Of a stretch of 64,000 nt of DNA, positions 35,213 to 43,558 are shown one piece after another (the first letter of the stretch is position 1; every line of letters starts with the position of its first letter). A program made the position numbers and the translations under genes. The notes beneath the pieces are model-generated. The model was given only the letters and a program-made list of their open reading frames with translations. It was not told the DNA's origin and searched no databases. The DNA comes from Lentzea albidocapillata subsp. violacea (GTDB lineage Bacteria > Actinomycetota > Actinomycetes > Mycobacteriales > Pseudonocardiaceae), in the NCBI RefSeq assembly GCF_900100275.1, contig NZ_FNET01000010.1, positions 186,001 to 250,000 of the forward strand. The letters run 5' to 3'.

Positions 35213-36278
35213 TGAGCTCCTCGACCGCGTACCTGGCTGCGGCGGGCAGCCTGTGAACGGTGCCGTTCTCCGTGCGTGCGAGCCCGAACGCCGCCAGCAG
35301 TTCGAGCGCGTCCGCCGCGAGCCTGCCCGCGCCACCGTCCGACTGGTAGGCCGTGGCCCAGGTGCGGAACTTCGTGAGCAGCTCGCGTACTTCTTCCACC
35401 AGGTCCTCAGTGGTGGCCGGGCCCTGTGCCAACCGGTCGAGCAACAACAACGCGGCGACCTTCGCGTGGTTGTCGTCGTCCGGGAACCTCGTGTCCGTGG
35501 CGATCGCGTCGGCGTCGACCACGAGATAGCCCTCGGCGCGTTCCTCCAGCGTGCACCCGGCGAGCCGGATGCCCGTCTGGACGACCTTGCGCCCGGCGGG
35601 GGACGTCAGGAACGCGAGCTGGCTCGCGGTCAGATCTTCCTTGTAGAGCACCGGATCGTCGATGAGCCTGCGCATCACCGAATGCCGTTGCCACAGGCTG
35701 CGGTGCGCGTTGTCGTAGCGGGTCTCGCGGGTCAGGCCGGCGACCGTGTCCACTGTGGAGGGCGGCGCCGGTGCGGCCAGCAGGCGGGTGACGAGCGTCG
35801 GGTCCGCGCGGACGCGCTCACCGGCCTCGACGGCGCCGTGGTCTTCGAGGAACGTCAGCACGTCGTTGAACGCGTTGCGGTCGCTGCGCCTCGCCGGGTC
35901 GAATGGGATGCCGTCCTCGGCGGCGGCCTGCCTGGTGCGGCCGGTCAGCTCGTCGAGCGTGCTCACCGGCGTCGTCAGCAGTTCCGCGCACACCAGGCAC
36001 AGCAGCGTGTAGCGCCGCCGGTCGAACGCCGGCCGCGTGCGGTCGGGCCGTTGCGTCACCTTGAAGAGGCGCGCGTAACCGGCGCGCGGCTCGACGACCA
36101 CACGCCAGCCGCAGTAGTAGTCGAACCACTTCGTGATCGGTTCGCGGCGCCTTCTGATGAGGTCGAAACCGTCGTGGTCCTGCGTCGCGGTGAGCAGCGG
36201 GCGCGCGAGCAGCAGACGAACGCCACGCGCCACCTCTTCGCTCTCCAGCCGTGCGAGCTGGTTCCCCGGGCGGCTCAT
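35205..36278 (-). CDS. jetB: Wadjet JetB-like protein (TIGR02678 / DUF2398)
   Basis: 357 residues, expected kleisin-associated (MukE-like) winged-helix subunit of the SMC complex. It reads as TIGR02678: VARGVRLLLARPLLTATQDHDGFDLIRRRREPITKWFDYYCGWRVVVEPRAGYARLFK near the start, and RYTLLCLVCAELL, KEDLTASQLAFLTS and YLVVDADAIATDTRFPDD later. The start overlaps the jetA stop (ATGA) and the stop overlaps the jetC start, so the three proteins are made in register. Confidence 0.85.
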   Translation of the reverse strand: MSRPGNQLARLESEEVARGVRLLLARPLLTATQDHDGFDLIRRRREPITKWFDYYCGWRVVVEPRAGYARLFKVTQRPDRTRPAFDRRRYTLLCLVCAELLTTPVSTLDELTGRTRQAAAEDGIPFDPARRSDRNAFNDVLTFLEDHGAVEAGERVRADPTLVTRLLAAPAPPSTVDTVAGLTRETRYDNAHRSLWQRHSVMRRLIDDPVLYKEDLTASQLAFLTSPAGRKVVQTGIRLAGCTLEERAEGYLVVDADAIATDTRFPDDDNHAKVAALLLLDRLAQGPATTEDLVEEVRELLTKFRTWATAYQSDGGAGRLAADALELLAAFGLARTENGTVHRLPAAARYAVEELND

Positions 36279-37684
36279 CGGCTCTGCACGTCGATCACGT
36301 AGTCGGGCCCGCTCAGCGTGCCCTTCTGGGTGGTCATGGTCGCCCAGCCGCGCGCGTTGCGCAGGTTGATCTGCATCCGCCCGTCGCTGGTGCCGGCCGT
36401 GCGCGTGCCGGTGCTGTCCGGATCGCTGCCCAGCGCCCTGCCGACCAGGTCGATCAGCCGGTGGAACGTGTCATGGTCGAGATTGGTGAGCGTGGAGATC
36501 CGGATCGCGCCGTCGGTCTGGATCTGCGACCACGCGTACTCGAGCTCGGCGCGTTCCTTCTCCGCCTGCTCACGGCGGTTGCGGCGCACCTCGTCGACGT
36601 TGCGGACCTTGCCGGTGCTGCCGATGTGCTCCTGCTTGCCGGTAGCGCGCAACTGCGGCGACACGGGCACCGGCGGCGTGTTGTGCCACGCCTCGCCGCT
36701 CGGCAACAGCTCACCGTCGGCGTGCGCGAGATGCGCGTGCCGGGCCGGCCACAACCCGAACGCGGCGTTGAACAGCTCGTGCGCCTCGTCCTCGGTCTCG
36801 GTCCGCGCGAACCACCGGGCAAGCGACCTGAAGTCGGCCGCCGTGTTCGTGGGCTTCTTGCGCTGCTCGCTGATCCGGTCGAGCACCCGCAGCAGCTGCA
36901 CGATCGCCTTGCGCGACACGTCCTGCAGTTCCTCGACGCGCGGCGGGTTGTCGCAGAACCAGCTGCGCAGGCTGCCCCAGTTCTCTTTCCGTTGCTGCAG
37001 CCACTGGTCCGGGACGAGCCCGGCGCCGTTGCGCGCGCGTTCGTGCAGCTCGGCGGGGTCGATGGCGCTGATGGCCTCGCGGATCTTCAGCTTGCGCGCG
37101 TCCAGTTCGGCGATGAAGTCCCGCAGGTAGGTGACCGTCGTGCGCTTGACGTCCTGGAACGTGGCCAGGTCGGCCTGGTCGTCCCTCAGGAGTCTTTGCA
37201 GGTCGGCGTTGAACCGCGTCGTGCCGGTCTTGAACGCTTCTAGATGGCCTTCGAGCTGTGTGAGCGTGGTGAACGCCTGGCGCTCGTCCAGCGGCTTTTG
37301 GAGTTCGTCGAGGTGGGCCGCGATGGCGTCGAGCACGGCGGTCTGCAGCGCGCCGTCGGTCGTGAGGGCGTGGACGGCGTGCCGGATACCGGCGTACGCG
37401 GCCTCGCCTGGTTTCGTCAGGCCGTACCGGTGCTGCGAGGCGTCGAGCAGGCCCCATCCACGCAGAGCAGTGAGGGACGCGGTGAGCTCGTCGTCCGTCA
37501 CCTGCTCGGACCAGCCGACGCCCCTCAGTCGTTGCTGCACGTCATCGGCGGTGAGGACGGTCTGCAGGCACTCGTTCGCCACCCCGAACACGCGCATCAC
37601 TGCGGTGTGCAGCTCCGCCTGGTCGGTCGTGGTGAAGCGGAACAGCTCCGCGGGCACCGGTGGAAACGTCGTCACCTGTGCCAC
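36275..37684 (-). CDS. jetA: Wadjet JetA-like protein (TIGR02677 / DUF2397)
   Basis: 469 residues, expected kleisin (MukF-like) subunit. TIGR02677 features: PPVPAELFRFTTTDQAELHTAVMRVF at the start, a winged-helix region (LTALRGWGLLDASQHRYGLTKPGEAAYA), a central coiled stretch (LDELQKPLDERQAFTTLTQLEGHL) and a C-terminal domain around LARWFARTETEDEAHELFNAAFGLWPARH. It heads the three-gene operon. GTG 37684 is taken as start; a second GTG four codons on is also possible. A hairpin separates it from the helicase genes upstream. Confidence 0.85.
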   Translation of the reverse strand: MAQVTTFPPVPAELFRFTTTDQAELHTAVMRVFGVANECLQTVLTADDVQQRLRGVGWSEQVTDDELTASLTALRGWGLLDASQHRYGLTKPGEAAYAGIRHAVHALTTDGALQTAVLDAIAAHLDELQKPLDERQAFTTLTQLEGHLEAFKTGTTRFNADLQRLLRDDQADLATFQDVKRTTVTYLRDFIAELDARKLKIREAISAIDPAELHERARNGAGLVPDQWLQQRKENWGSLRSWFCDNPPRVEELQDVSRKAIVQLLRVLDRISEQRKKPTNTAADFRSLARWFARTETEDEAHELFNAAFGLWPARHAHLAHADGELLPSGEAWHNTPPVPVSPQLRATGKQEHIGSTGKVRNVDEVRRNRREQAEKERAELEYAWSQIQTDGAIRISTLTNLDHDTFHRLIDLVGRALGSDPDSTGTRTAGTSDGRMQINLRNARGWATMTTQKGTLSGPDYVIDVQSR

Positions 37685-37722
37685 CGTAGCTTGTCGCAGT
37701 AGGGCTTTCGGGTGACAGGGTG

Positions 37723-37740
37723 GGAGGCCATCAGGCCTCC
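37723..37740. terminator. Hairpin between the helicase gene and the jet operon
   Basis: GGAGGCC (37723-37729) and GGCCTCC (37734-37740) pair perfectly around a 4-base loop. It lies in the 109-base gap and probably makes the jet genes and the nuclease-helicase genes separate transcripts. There is no T-tract. Confidence 0.4.
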
Positions 37741-37793
37741 AGATCGCTCAGGAGGGTCCGACAGTTTTGGACCGAACGCTGCGAGCCACCGGT

Positions 37794-39683
37794 TCAGCCT
37801 GTCATCGAGCGCAGGTGATCCTGAGTCTCCTGGTCCTCGGAGTAGACACAGACACCGCGCATTCCCCTGGTGAGCAGCACCTTGTACGTGTTGCGGACCA
37901 GCCGGTTGAAGTGCAGATCGTCGGCCTTCTTCACGGCGGGATCGTGCGAGTGATTCCGGCGCGACTCCCAGTGGTCCTCGCGCCAGACGAAGTCGTTCCC
38001 GAAGATCACGCCGGCCCAGTCGTACTCGAAGCCCTGAGCGGTGTAGATGCAGCCGACCTGGCCGAACCCACGTTCGTCACTGGCCCAGAAGTGTGCAGCG
38101 GGCGCATCGGGAACGCGTTTCTCCGGCTTGACGTTCCACGGCCGGTGCCAGTCGCCGATCTGAACGTCCGGCACCAGAACCTTCGTGCCGTCCTTGGTAA
38201 CCGGATCGCTCCACTTCCAGCAGTACCCGGCCGCGATGCGAGCGGTGCCGCCCTCCTTGTCCTGCCGATCGAGCAACCACGATTCCATCTCCCGTGGCGA
38301 CTCCGCGCTGCGCACGACGAACTCGTCATCGGTCCGGGTGACCAGCTTGGACCACGGCGTCGGCTTCCCCTTGAGGCCCAGCAGCTTGGCGACCCACGCG
38401 TCGAAGAACTCCGATCCGCCGCAGCGGAACTGCCCGCCGAGCTCAACCACCTCGACCTCGCAGCCCGCGGCCTTCGCAGCGGCCTCGATCTCCACCCGCG
38501 ATCCCATCTCGCCGGGGCGTACCGTCTGGTTCTCGTCGAGCAGGAAGACCGGTACCCAGGCGGCGTCGATCAGTTCCTCGATCTGTCTGCGGGCCTTCTC
38601 CCTTGCCTCCCGCCTGGAATAGCGGTTGAGGCTGGTTTCCCTGATGCGGTGCGCCTCGTCGCAGATCAGCACATGGAGTCCGCGCTGCTCGGCTTCGATG
38701 AAGTTGTTGAAGTACTTGAACATCTTCTGAACCCGCGGATTACGGCTACCCGCGTGCTTGCGCATGGTGTTGGTGAACGAGCTGGAACCCGTCGCATGGA
38801 AGACCTCCCTGCCCTGCCGTGCGAGTTCGCCGAGCAGGCTGAGCGCGATGATGCTCTTGCCGGAGCCGGGTCCCCCGAGCACGATCACCACGGTCTGGGT
38901 GCGCGACGCACGAGCCTTTTCCACTGCCATCGTGACCAGGCGGTAAGCGACCTGCTGCTGGTCCAGGAGCACGAACTGTTCGCGTTCCTGGATCTCCTTG
39001 GCCGCCGCGGCGAGCAGCGGCTTCGACGGGGCGTGCCGCATGCCGAGGAACTCGTCGGCGGCCCGTCGAGCGCCATCGCGCGTGGCCGAGTCGCTGTCGA
39101 GCAGCGCGCGGAGCCGGTCGACCATCCTGCTCTTGCTGTCGAGGGTGTAGAGCTCTCCGAACTCGTCGACCGCGTACTGCGAGATCCGCCAGACTCCGGC
39201 TTCACGGGCGTTGTGCAGATATGCCAGGCCGTGCACGGAATCCTGCTGTTCGGCGAGCGCCGGCGTCGAGTCCACGAGGTACTCGCAGTACTGCCGGACC
39301 TGCACGACCGGATGCAGTACGGGCTGGGTGTAGTGCTCGATCTGCACCAAATCCTCGCCGTAGGGTTCGGCCTTCGACCACTGCTTGAGCTCGACCAGCA
39401 CGTAGGACGGCCTACCGTGCCTGGGATTCTGGCCGCACACCACCACGTCCACGCGCATCGGGCTGTGCGGCAGCTTGTGCTCCAGCAGCACCTCGACGTG
39501 GCCGAGACCAGCGTCGACGAGGTCGGAGAGGAAGGCGGGCAGGCTGTTGCGCCAGGACCGCACCTCGCCGTTGCCGACACCTGCCTCGAACTGGATACGC
39601 GCCTTGTCCGCAAGCATGGTGTGCAGCCTGTCGGCCAAGGCGTCGGCGAGCAGCGACTCGGCGCTCTGACGGACGAGAGCCAC
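37794..39683 (-). CDS. Nuclease-helicase fusion A (PD-(D/E)XK-like plus DUF2075)
   Basis: 629 residues. The first ~180 contain a restriction-endonuclease-like core: MRVDVVVCGQN with Asp79, then YVLVELKQW with Glu98 and Lys100, the D...ExK pattern of PD-(D/E)XK nucleases. From about 250 comes the DUF2075/Schlafen-like superfamily 1 helicase: Walker A GGPGSGKS (270-277), DEAH in HVLICDEAHRI, FLLDENQTV, QFRCGG, IYTAQGFEYDWAGVIFG and LLTRGMRGVCVYS. All motifs look intact. GGGGGGAA lies just upstream of GTG 39683; the frame continues to 39746. A close paralogue lies directly upstream. Likely DNA or RNA processing in defence; not demonstrated. Confidence 0.82.
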   Translation of the reverse strand: MALVRQSAESLLADALADRLHTMLADKARIQFEAGVGNGEVRSWRNSLPAFLSDLVDAGLGHVEVLLEHKLPHSPMRVDVVVCGQNPRHGRPSYVLVELKQWSKAEPYGEDLVQIEHYTQPVLHPVVQVRQYCEYLVDSTPALAEQQDSVHGLAYLHNAREAGVWRISQYAVDEFGELYTLDSKSRMVDRLRALLDSDSATRDGARRAADEFLGMRHAPSKPLLAAAAKEIQEREQFVLLDQQQVAYRLVTMAVEKARASRTQTVVIVLGGPGSGKSIIALSLLGELARQGREVFHATGSSSFTNTMRKHAGSRNPRVQKMFKYFNNFIEAEQRGLHVLICDEAHRIRETSLNRYSRREAREKARRQIEELIDAAWVPVFLLDENQTVRPGEMGSRVEIEAAAKAAGCEVEVVELGGQFRCGGSEFFDAWVAKLLGLKGKPTPWSKLVTRTDDEFVVRSAESPREMESWLLDRQDKEGGTARIAAGYCWKWSDPVTKDGTKVLVPDVQIGDWHRPWNVKPEKRVPDAPAAHFWASDERGFGQVGCIYTAQGFEYDWAGVIFGNDFVWREDHWESRRNHSHDPAVKKADDLHFNRLVRNTYKVLLTRGMRGVCVYSEDQETQDHLRSMTG

Positions 39684-39807
39684 AGATTTCCCCCCATTTG
39701 GGCACGCGAGATCCACGTGCGGGTGGGGGCAGCGACGAGGTGCCATGTCCGGCCACGCTCGGTGCCCGTCGGGCCGCGATCATCGAGGCTAGCCGATCGC
39801 CGGCCGA

Positions 39808-41667
39808 TCAACCGGCCAGGTGGCGCAGGTGCTCCTGTGTCTCGTCGTCGACGGAGAACATGGTGACGCCGCGCATTCCCCTGGTGAGCAGGACGCGGTA
39901 GGCGTTGCGAGCCAGTACGGGGAACGAGCTCCGGTTTCCCCTGACTCCAGGGTCGAAGGACTTCTCCGGTTGAGGCACCCACCTGTGTCCACGCCACACC
40001 AGGTCCTCGCCGAAGATCACGCCCGCCCAGTCGTACTCGAAGCCCTGAGCGGTGTAGATGCAGCCGACCTGGCTCACGCCCCGCTTGTCTGTCGCCCAGT
40101 AGTCGTGGTCAGGGCCGAACTGGTTGGCCCTGCGGTAGTTCCAGTATCGTTCCCAGTCGCCGATCCTGATGTCGGGACGTCGTGCGCGCCGGTCACCCCA
40201 CGGCCAGTCCCAGCAGAAACCGGCGGTCATCCGGCCGGTCTCCTCGGGAGACTTCCGCGCTCTGATCCAGGCTTCCATCTCGTGTGGATCGCCGGCCACG
40301 TGGACCTGGAACCGGTCCGCCGAGGCGAGGCTCGACCACTTCACGGGAGACTCGTCCGCCACGCCGAGGAGACAGTCGACCCACCGGTCGTAGGCGTCGG
40401 AGCCGCCGCAGCGGAACTGCCCGCGCAGGTTGATCACATCGACCTCGCAGTCGAGCTGCTTCGCGATCCTGGTGATCTCGGCGACCGTGCCGACCTCATA
40501 GGTCCGCACGCGCTGGTTCTCGTCGAGCAGGAAGACGGGTACGCGGGCGGCCGAGATCAGCTCCTTGATCTGAGGTTCGCCCTGTTCGGCATTTCGGCCG
40601 TATGACCCGGACCTCGTGCTCGCCTGCCGCAGCCGCTGGGCCTCGTCGCTGATGATGATCTCCAGCTCGTGGATCTTGTCGGCCCCGAACTCGTTGTTGT
40701 ACTTGAACATGTCCGCTACCCGACGCTCGCCTGGATCTAGGTAACGACGCATGGTCTTGGTGAAGGCCTTGGAACCGGTCGAGTGGTATCCGTTCAGGCC
40801 GAGCTCGTCCAGCCTGCCCAGCAGTGACAGGGCGATGGCGCTCTTGCCGGAGCCGGGGCCACCGACGACGACCACGACCTTCTTGCGGCTGCCCTCGTTC
40901 ACCCTCACCAGCTTGTCCTCGACGAGCTGGTAGGCGGTCTGCTGTTGGTCCACCAGTGGCAACAGCGTGCGGTTCAGGACCGAGTCGCGGGCGATCTCGA
41001 GCAGCCGGGCAGAAGGACGGGCGCGGTGGGAGAGGAACCTCCTGGCACTCCCGGCGTTCTCCTCGTGTGAGCGACGTGAGTCGAGCAGCCGTTGCAACTG
41101 CGTGAGCAGCTCCGACTCGTCGTCTCGGGTGTAGAGCCTGCCCCAGTGGTCTTCGGGATGGTCGAGGAGTGCTTCGACGTCCCGCCGGCTTGCGTTGTGC
41201 AGATAAGCGAGGCCGCCGATGAGCTCTTTCTCCTCCGCCAGCGCGGGAACCGCGTGCTGGACGTAGTGGCAGTAGCCGCGGACCTGGTCCGACGGATGTT
41301 GCCGTAGCTCATCTCGTGCGTGTTGCTGGACCAGGCCGCCCTGCACCGAATGCACGCTGCTCCACTGCTTCAGCTCGACGAACACGTAGGACGGCCGGCC
41401 GCTCGCCGGGTGGTGCCCGCACACGATGGCGTCGACGCGGAGTGACGAACGCGGCAGGGCGTGTTCGAGCAGCACCTGGCACTCGCCGAGACCTGCTTTC
41501 TTGAGCACCTTCAGCAGTGCCTTCGAGCTGTGCCGCCACGACTCGAGCTCGGGCTTGCCCACGGACCGGAAGTGTGTGCTGCGGTACGCCTCTTCCAGGC
41601 GGGAGTGCAGCTTCTCCGCCAACGACTCTTCCAGCAGGCTTGCGGCGCGGTCCTGCACGAGTGGCAC
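39808..41667 (-). CDS. Nuclease-helicase fusion B (paralogue of A)
   Basis: 619 residues with the same layout as its neighbour: SLRVDAIVCGHH (Asp79) and YVFVELKQW (Glu98, Lys100), identical numbering, then the helicase with VVGGPGSGKS, EIIISDEAQRL (DEAQ rather than DEAH), FLLDENQRV, QFRCGG, IYTAQGFEYDWAGVIFG and LLTRGMRGVTMFS. The start context is also alike (GGGGGAACCA-GTG against GGGGGGAAATCT-GTG, both followed by a Leu-Val codon pair), supporting tandem duplication followed by strong divergence. The 146-base region upstream contains AT-rich sequence with a possible -10 TATAAC on the minus strand. Confidence 0.82.
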   Translation of the reverse strand: MPLVQDRAASLLEESLAEKLHSRLEEAYRSTHFRSVGKPELESWRHSSKALLKVLKKAGLGECQVLLEHALPRSSLRVDAIVCGHHPASGRPSYVFVELKQWSSVHSVQGGLVQQHARDELRQHPSDQVRGYCHYVQHAVPALAEEKELIGGLAYLHNASRRDVEALLDHPEDHWGRLYTRDDESELLTQLQRLLDSRRSHEENAGSARRFLSHRARPSARLLEIARDSVLNRTLLPLVDQQQTAYQLVEDKLVRVNEGSRKKVVVVVGGPGSGKSAIALSLLGRLDELGLNGYHSTGSKAFTKTMRRYLDPGERRVADMFKYNNEFGADKIHELEIIISDEAQRLRQASTRSGSYGRNAEQGEPQIKELISAARVPVFLLDENQRVRTYEVGTVAEITRIAKQLDCEVDVINLRGQFRCGGSDAYDRWVDCLLGVADESPVKWSSLASADRFQVHVAGDPHEMEAWIRARKSPEETGRMTAGFCWDWPWGDRRARRPDIRIGDWERYWNYRRANQFGPDHDYWATDKRGVSQVGCIYTAQGFEYDWAGVIFGEDLVWRGHRWVPQPEKSFDPGVRGNRSSFPVLARNAYRVLLTRGMRGVTMFSVDDETQEHLRHLAG

Positions 41668-41813
41668 TGGTTCCCCCAAGTCTCGCTCACCGTGACCCCC
41701 GTCACTCGATCAGGTTATACCCAAACGAGTGATGGGTTGGAAGCGATTGCGGTAACAAACCAGTGATAGACAAGCGATGGCCTGGACAGCCACCACCTGG
41801 GTGACGCGCAACG

Positions 41814-42191
41814 GTGTTGATTGAATCCGGTCGCATCTGGTCGGTGTTCTACTCGAAGATCGGTTCTGTCGCGCTGGCCGGGGAGCGGATGGACCTGGAG
41901 ATCACCGAGTTGCTGGCCACCTCGCTGCTGGTCCAGGCCACCCGCGCGATGGTCGCCGAAGGCAGCTAGGCCACTCGTGCCGGAACGTCTCGCACGCGAT
42001 CGTTTCGCCAGGCGTTCCTGGTCTCCTATGCCACACGTATCAGAGAGCGGCTCGACGAGGCCGGAGTCCGGGCGCACGACCCGGTCGAGGACGAGCGGTT
42101 GCTGCCGGTGCTGGCCGAGCGGTGGGAAGCGGGCCGGGCGGCCGCCGACCGGGCGGACATCACGGTCGGGCGCCAGGCCGTCGACGCCTGA
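41814..42191 (+). pseudogene. Broken DUF2786-family gene
   Basis: 126 codons in one frame with a TAG at 41967-41969. Before it: MDLEITELLATSLLVQATRAMVAEGS; after it: RSFRQAFLVSYATRIRERLDE and DERLLPVLAE...AGRAAADRADI. These align without gaps around the stop to the intact DUF2786 gene at 24835-25899 (VELLSTSLLVQATRAMVA; RPFRKSFLVAYASRIGERL; DERLLPVLAD; AGRAAADAADI). The DUF2786 block itself is missing at the 5' end and about 30 residues are absent near the 3' end. So it is an N-truncated, stop-interrupted relic on the opposite strand to the helicases. Confidence 0.75.
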
Positions 42192-42221
42192 GCATCACCG
42201 GCCCAACTCACCGCGGCTTGA

Positions 42222-43115
42222 TCACCTGATGTCGAGCAAGCGTGGTGGCAGCTCCGGCTTCTCCAGGCCACGGATCCGTGGCCGGTCGTAGAGCGGCTTG
42301 GCGACCAGCGCGACACCGCCGGCGAACAGCAGGACCATCAACGTCTTGGCGAACCGGTGTTCGTGGGCCTGGTCCACGGACTCCCAGGTCGATCCCGTGA
42401 AGGTGACCGGTTTGCGCGTGCCGACGTCCGCGGCGGTGAACTGCGAGTAGCTCATGGTCTGGACGAGTTCGCCGCCGGTGTCCGGGGTGATGGTGACAGC
42501 GCAGCGCCAGGTCGCTCCCAGGTACCGCCAGTCACGGTCGCAGGACGTCACGACGCCGGTTCCCTCGGCGGGTCGGGGCCAGAAGTCGGCGCGGGCGGCG
42601 ATCAGCAGGCCGTAGGTGAAGTGGGCCGCGGCGAAGGCGAGGAGACCCGCGCCGACGTACCAGCGGGCGTGCCCGCGGAGGCGGCTCACTTCTGCCCGCG
42701 GACTCTCGCGGCGCGAACGGCTGTTCTGCCACCAGATGCCGGTGCCGAGAAGGCCGGCGCCGATCAGCACTACGGCGCCCATGGTCGGCCACGGTGCCGG
42801 GGTGAATGACTCGCGGGACGGAACGAAGTCGAGCGGGCCCAGGCGTTGCATGGGCACGGACGTGTCGGCCGGGGTCAGCAGGGAGGAGTCGCTGGTGAAC
42901 CGCGTCCGCACGCCGTAGGTGTCGGTGACGATCGCGCTGCAACTCCAGCGGGTGCCCAGGAGGAGCCAGTTGCGCTCGCATTGGATGTTCTCGGCTTGGG
43001 CGACCGCGGAGCCTCGGGGGCCGTGGTCCTCCCAGAACAGCAGGAGGAACGCGGCGCCGTACAGGCAGAGGCCGAGCCAGGCGAGAGACAGCCAGCGCTG
43101 GTGATGTCCTTTCAT
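42222..43115 (-). CDS. Membrane protein with two Cys/Trp repeat domains, end of the ESX-like operon
   Basis: 297 residues, unrecognised. An N-terminal membrane segment (about 8-27), an external domain starting CERNWLLLGTRWSCSAIVTD, a second membrane segment (~105-123), a third (~145-167), a second copy of the domain (CDRDWRYLGATWRCAVTIT) and a final segment (~255-275). The shared pattern is Cx(R)xWxxxGxxWxC plus ...TPADxxxxxPM, also found once in the preceding gene, possibly the actinomycete DUF6346 type. The two Cys probably form a disulfide outside the cell. ATG 43115 overlaps the preceding stop (ATGA). Confidence 0.7.
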   Translation of the reverse strand: MKGHHQRWLSLAWLGLCLYGAAFLLLFWEDHGPRGSAVAQAENIQCERNWLLLGTRWSCSAIVTDTYGVRTRFTSDSSLLTPADTSVPMQRLGPLDFVPSRESFTPAPWPTMGAVVLIGAGLLGTGIWWQNSRSRRESPRAEVSRLRGHARWYVGAGLLAFAAAHFTYGLLIAARADFWPRPAEGTGVVTSCDRDWRYLGATWRCAVTITPDTGGELVQTMSYSQFTAADVGTRKPVTFTGSTWESVDQAHEHRFAKTLMVLLFAGGVALVAKPLYDRPRIRGLEKPELPPRLLDIR

Positions 43116-43558
43116 GACAACGGTTCCTTGTCGCGGAACATGCGGAACGTGATGAAGAGCGCGACTACCGGAATGCCCATGAGGGACAGCATGTACGCGA
43201 CCTTGTTCGGGTCTCTGCGTTCGGCGAGCGCCCACTCCGCGCTTGACTGGGAGGACCGTCCGGAACGTACGCGGTTGTTGGTCATCGGCACGCGGTTGCC
43301 GATGTCGGCTGGCGTGAGCGAGGAGTTCTTGCTGCTGTACGGGTACTGCTTGCCATCGTCAGCGACGATGGTGGCGTTGCAATACCAGAGGGCGCCGAAG
43401 GCCCACCAGTTGCGTGCGCACGAGATGCTCTCCGCGTAGCCCTTCGGGTCGCCGCCCGAGCCGGCTTCGCCGTCGAAGAACAACGTGCCTGCATGGGCGG
43501 TGTACAGAGCGACGATCCAGAGAACGGCGGCGATGGCGATCCGCCTCGGTTTGGTCAC
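43112..43558 (-). CDS. Small membrane protein related to the next gene
   Basis: 148 residues: membrane segment at 7-25, an external domain CARNWWAFGALWYCNATIVADDG with ...SLTPADIGNRVPM, and a second membrane segment near 117-137 (YMLSLMGIPVVALFITF). It carries one copy of the Cys/Trp domain that occurs twice in the downstream protein. GTG 43558 overlaps the stop of the long WXG-like gene (GTGA). Function unknown; position suggests a membrane partner or immunity protein for the cassette. Confidence 0.7.
   Translation of the reverse strand: MTKPRRIAIAAVLWIVALYTAHAGTLFFDGEAGSGGDPKGYAESISCARNWWAFGALWYCNATIVADDGKQYPYSSKNSSLTPADIGNRVPMTNNRVRSGRSSQSSAEWALAERRDPNKVAYMLSLMGIPVVALFITFRMFRDKEPLS

Noticed and set aside
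31439-41667. A hidden jetD gene
   Set aside because: I looked at all long frames between 28 and 43 kb for a DUF2399/TOPRIM-like protein and found none; the remaining frames are shadows of real genes.
41814-42291. Reading the 41821-42291 open frame as a gene
   Set aside because: It is the +1 frame across the DUF2786 relic; the homologous frame is the one with the TAG.
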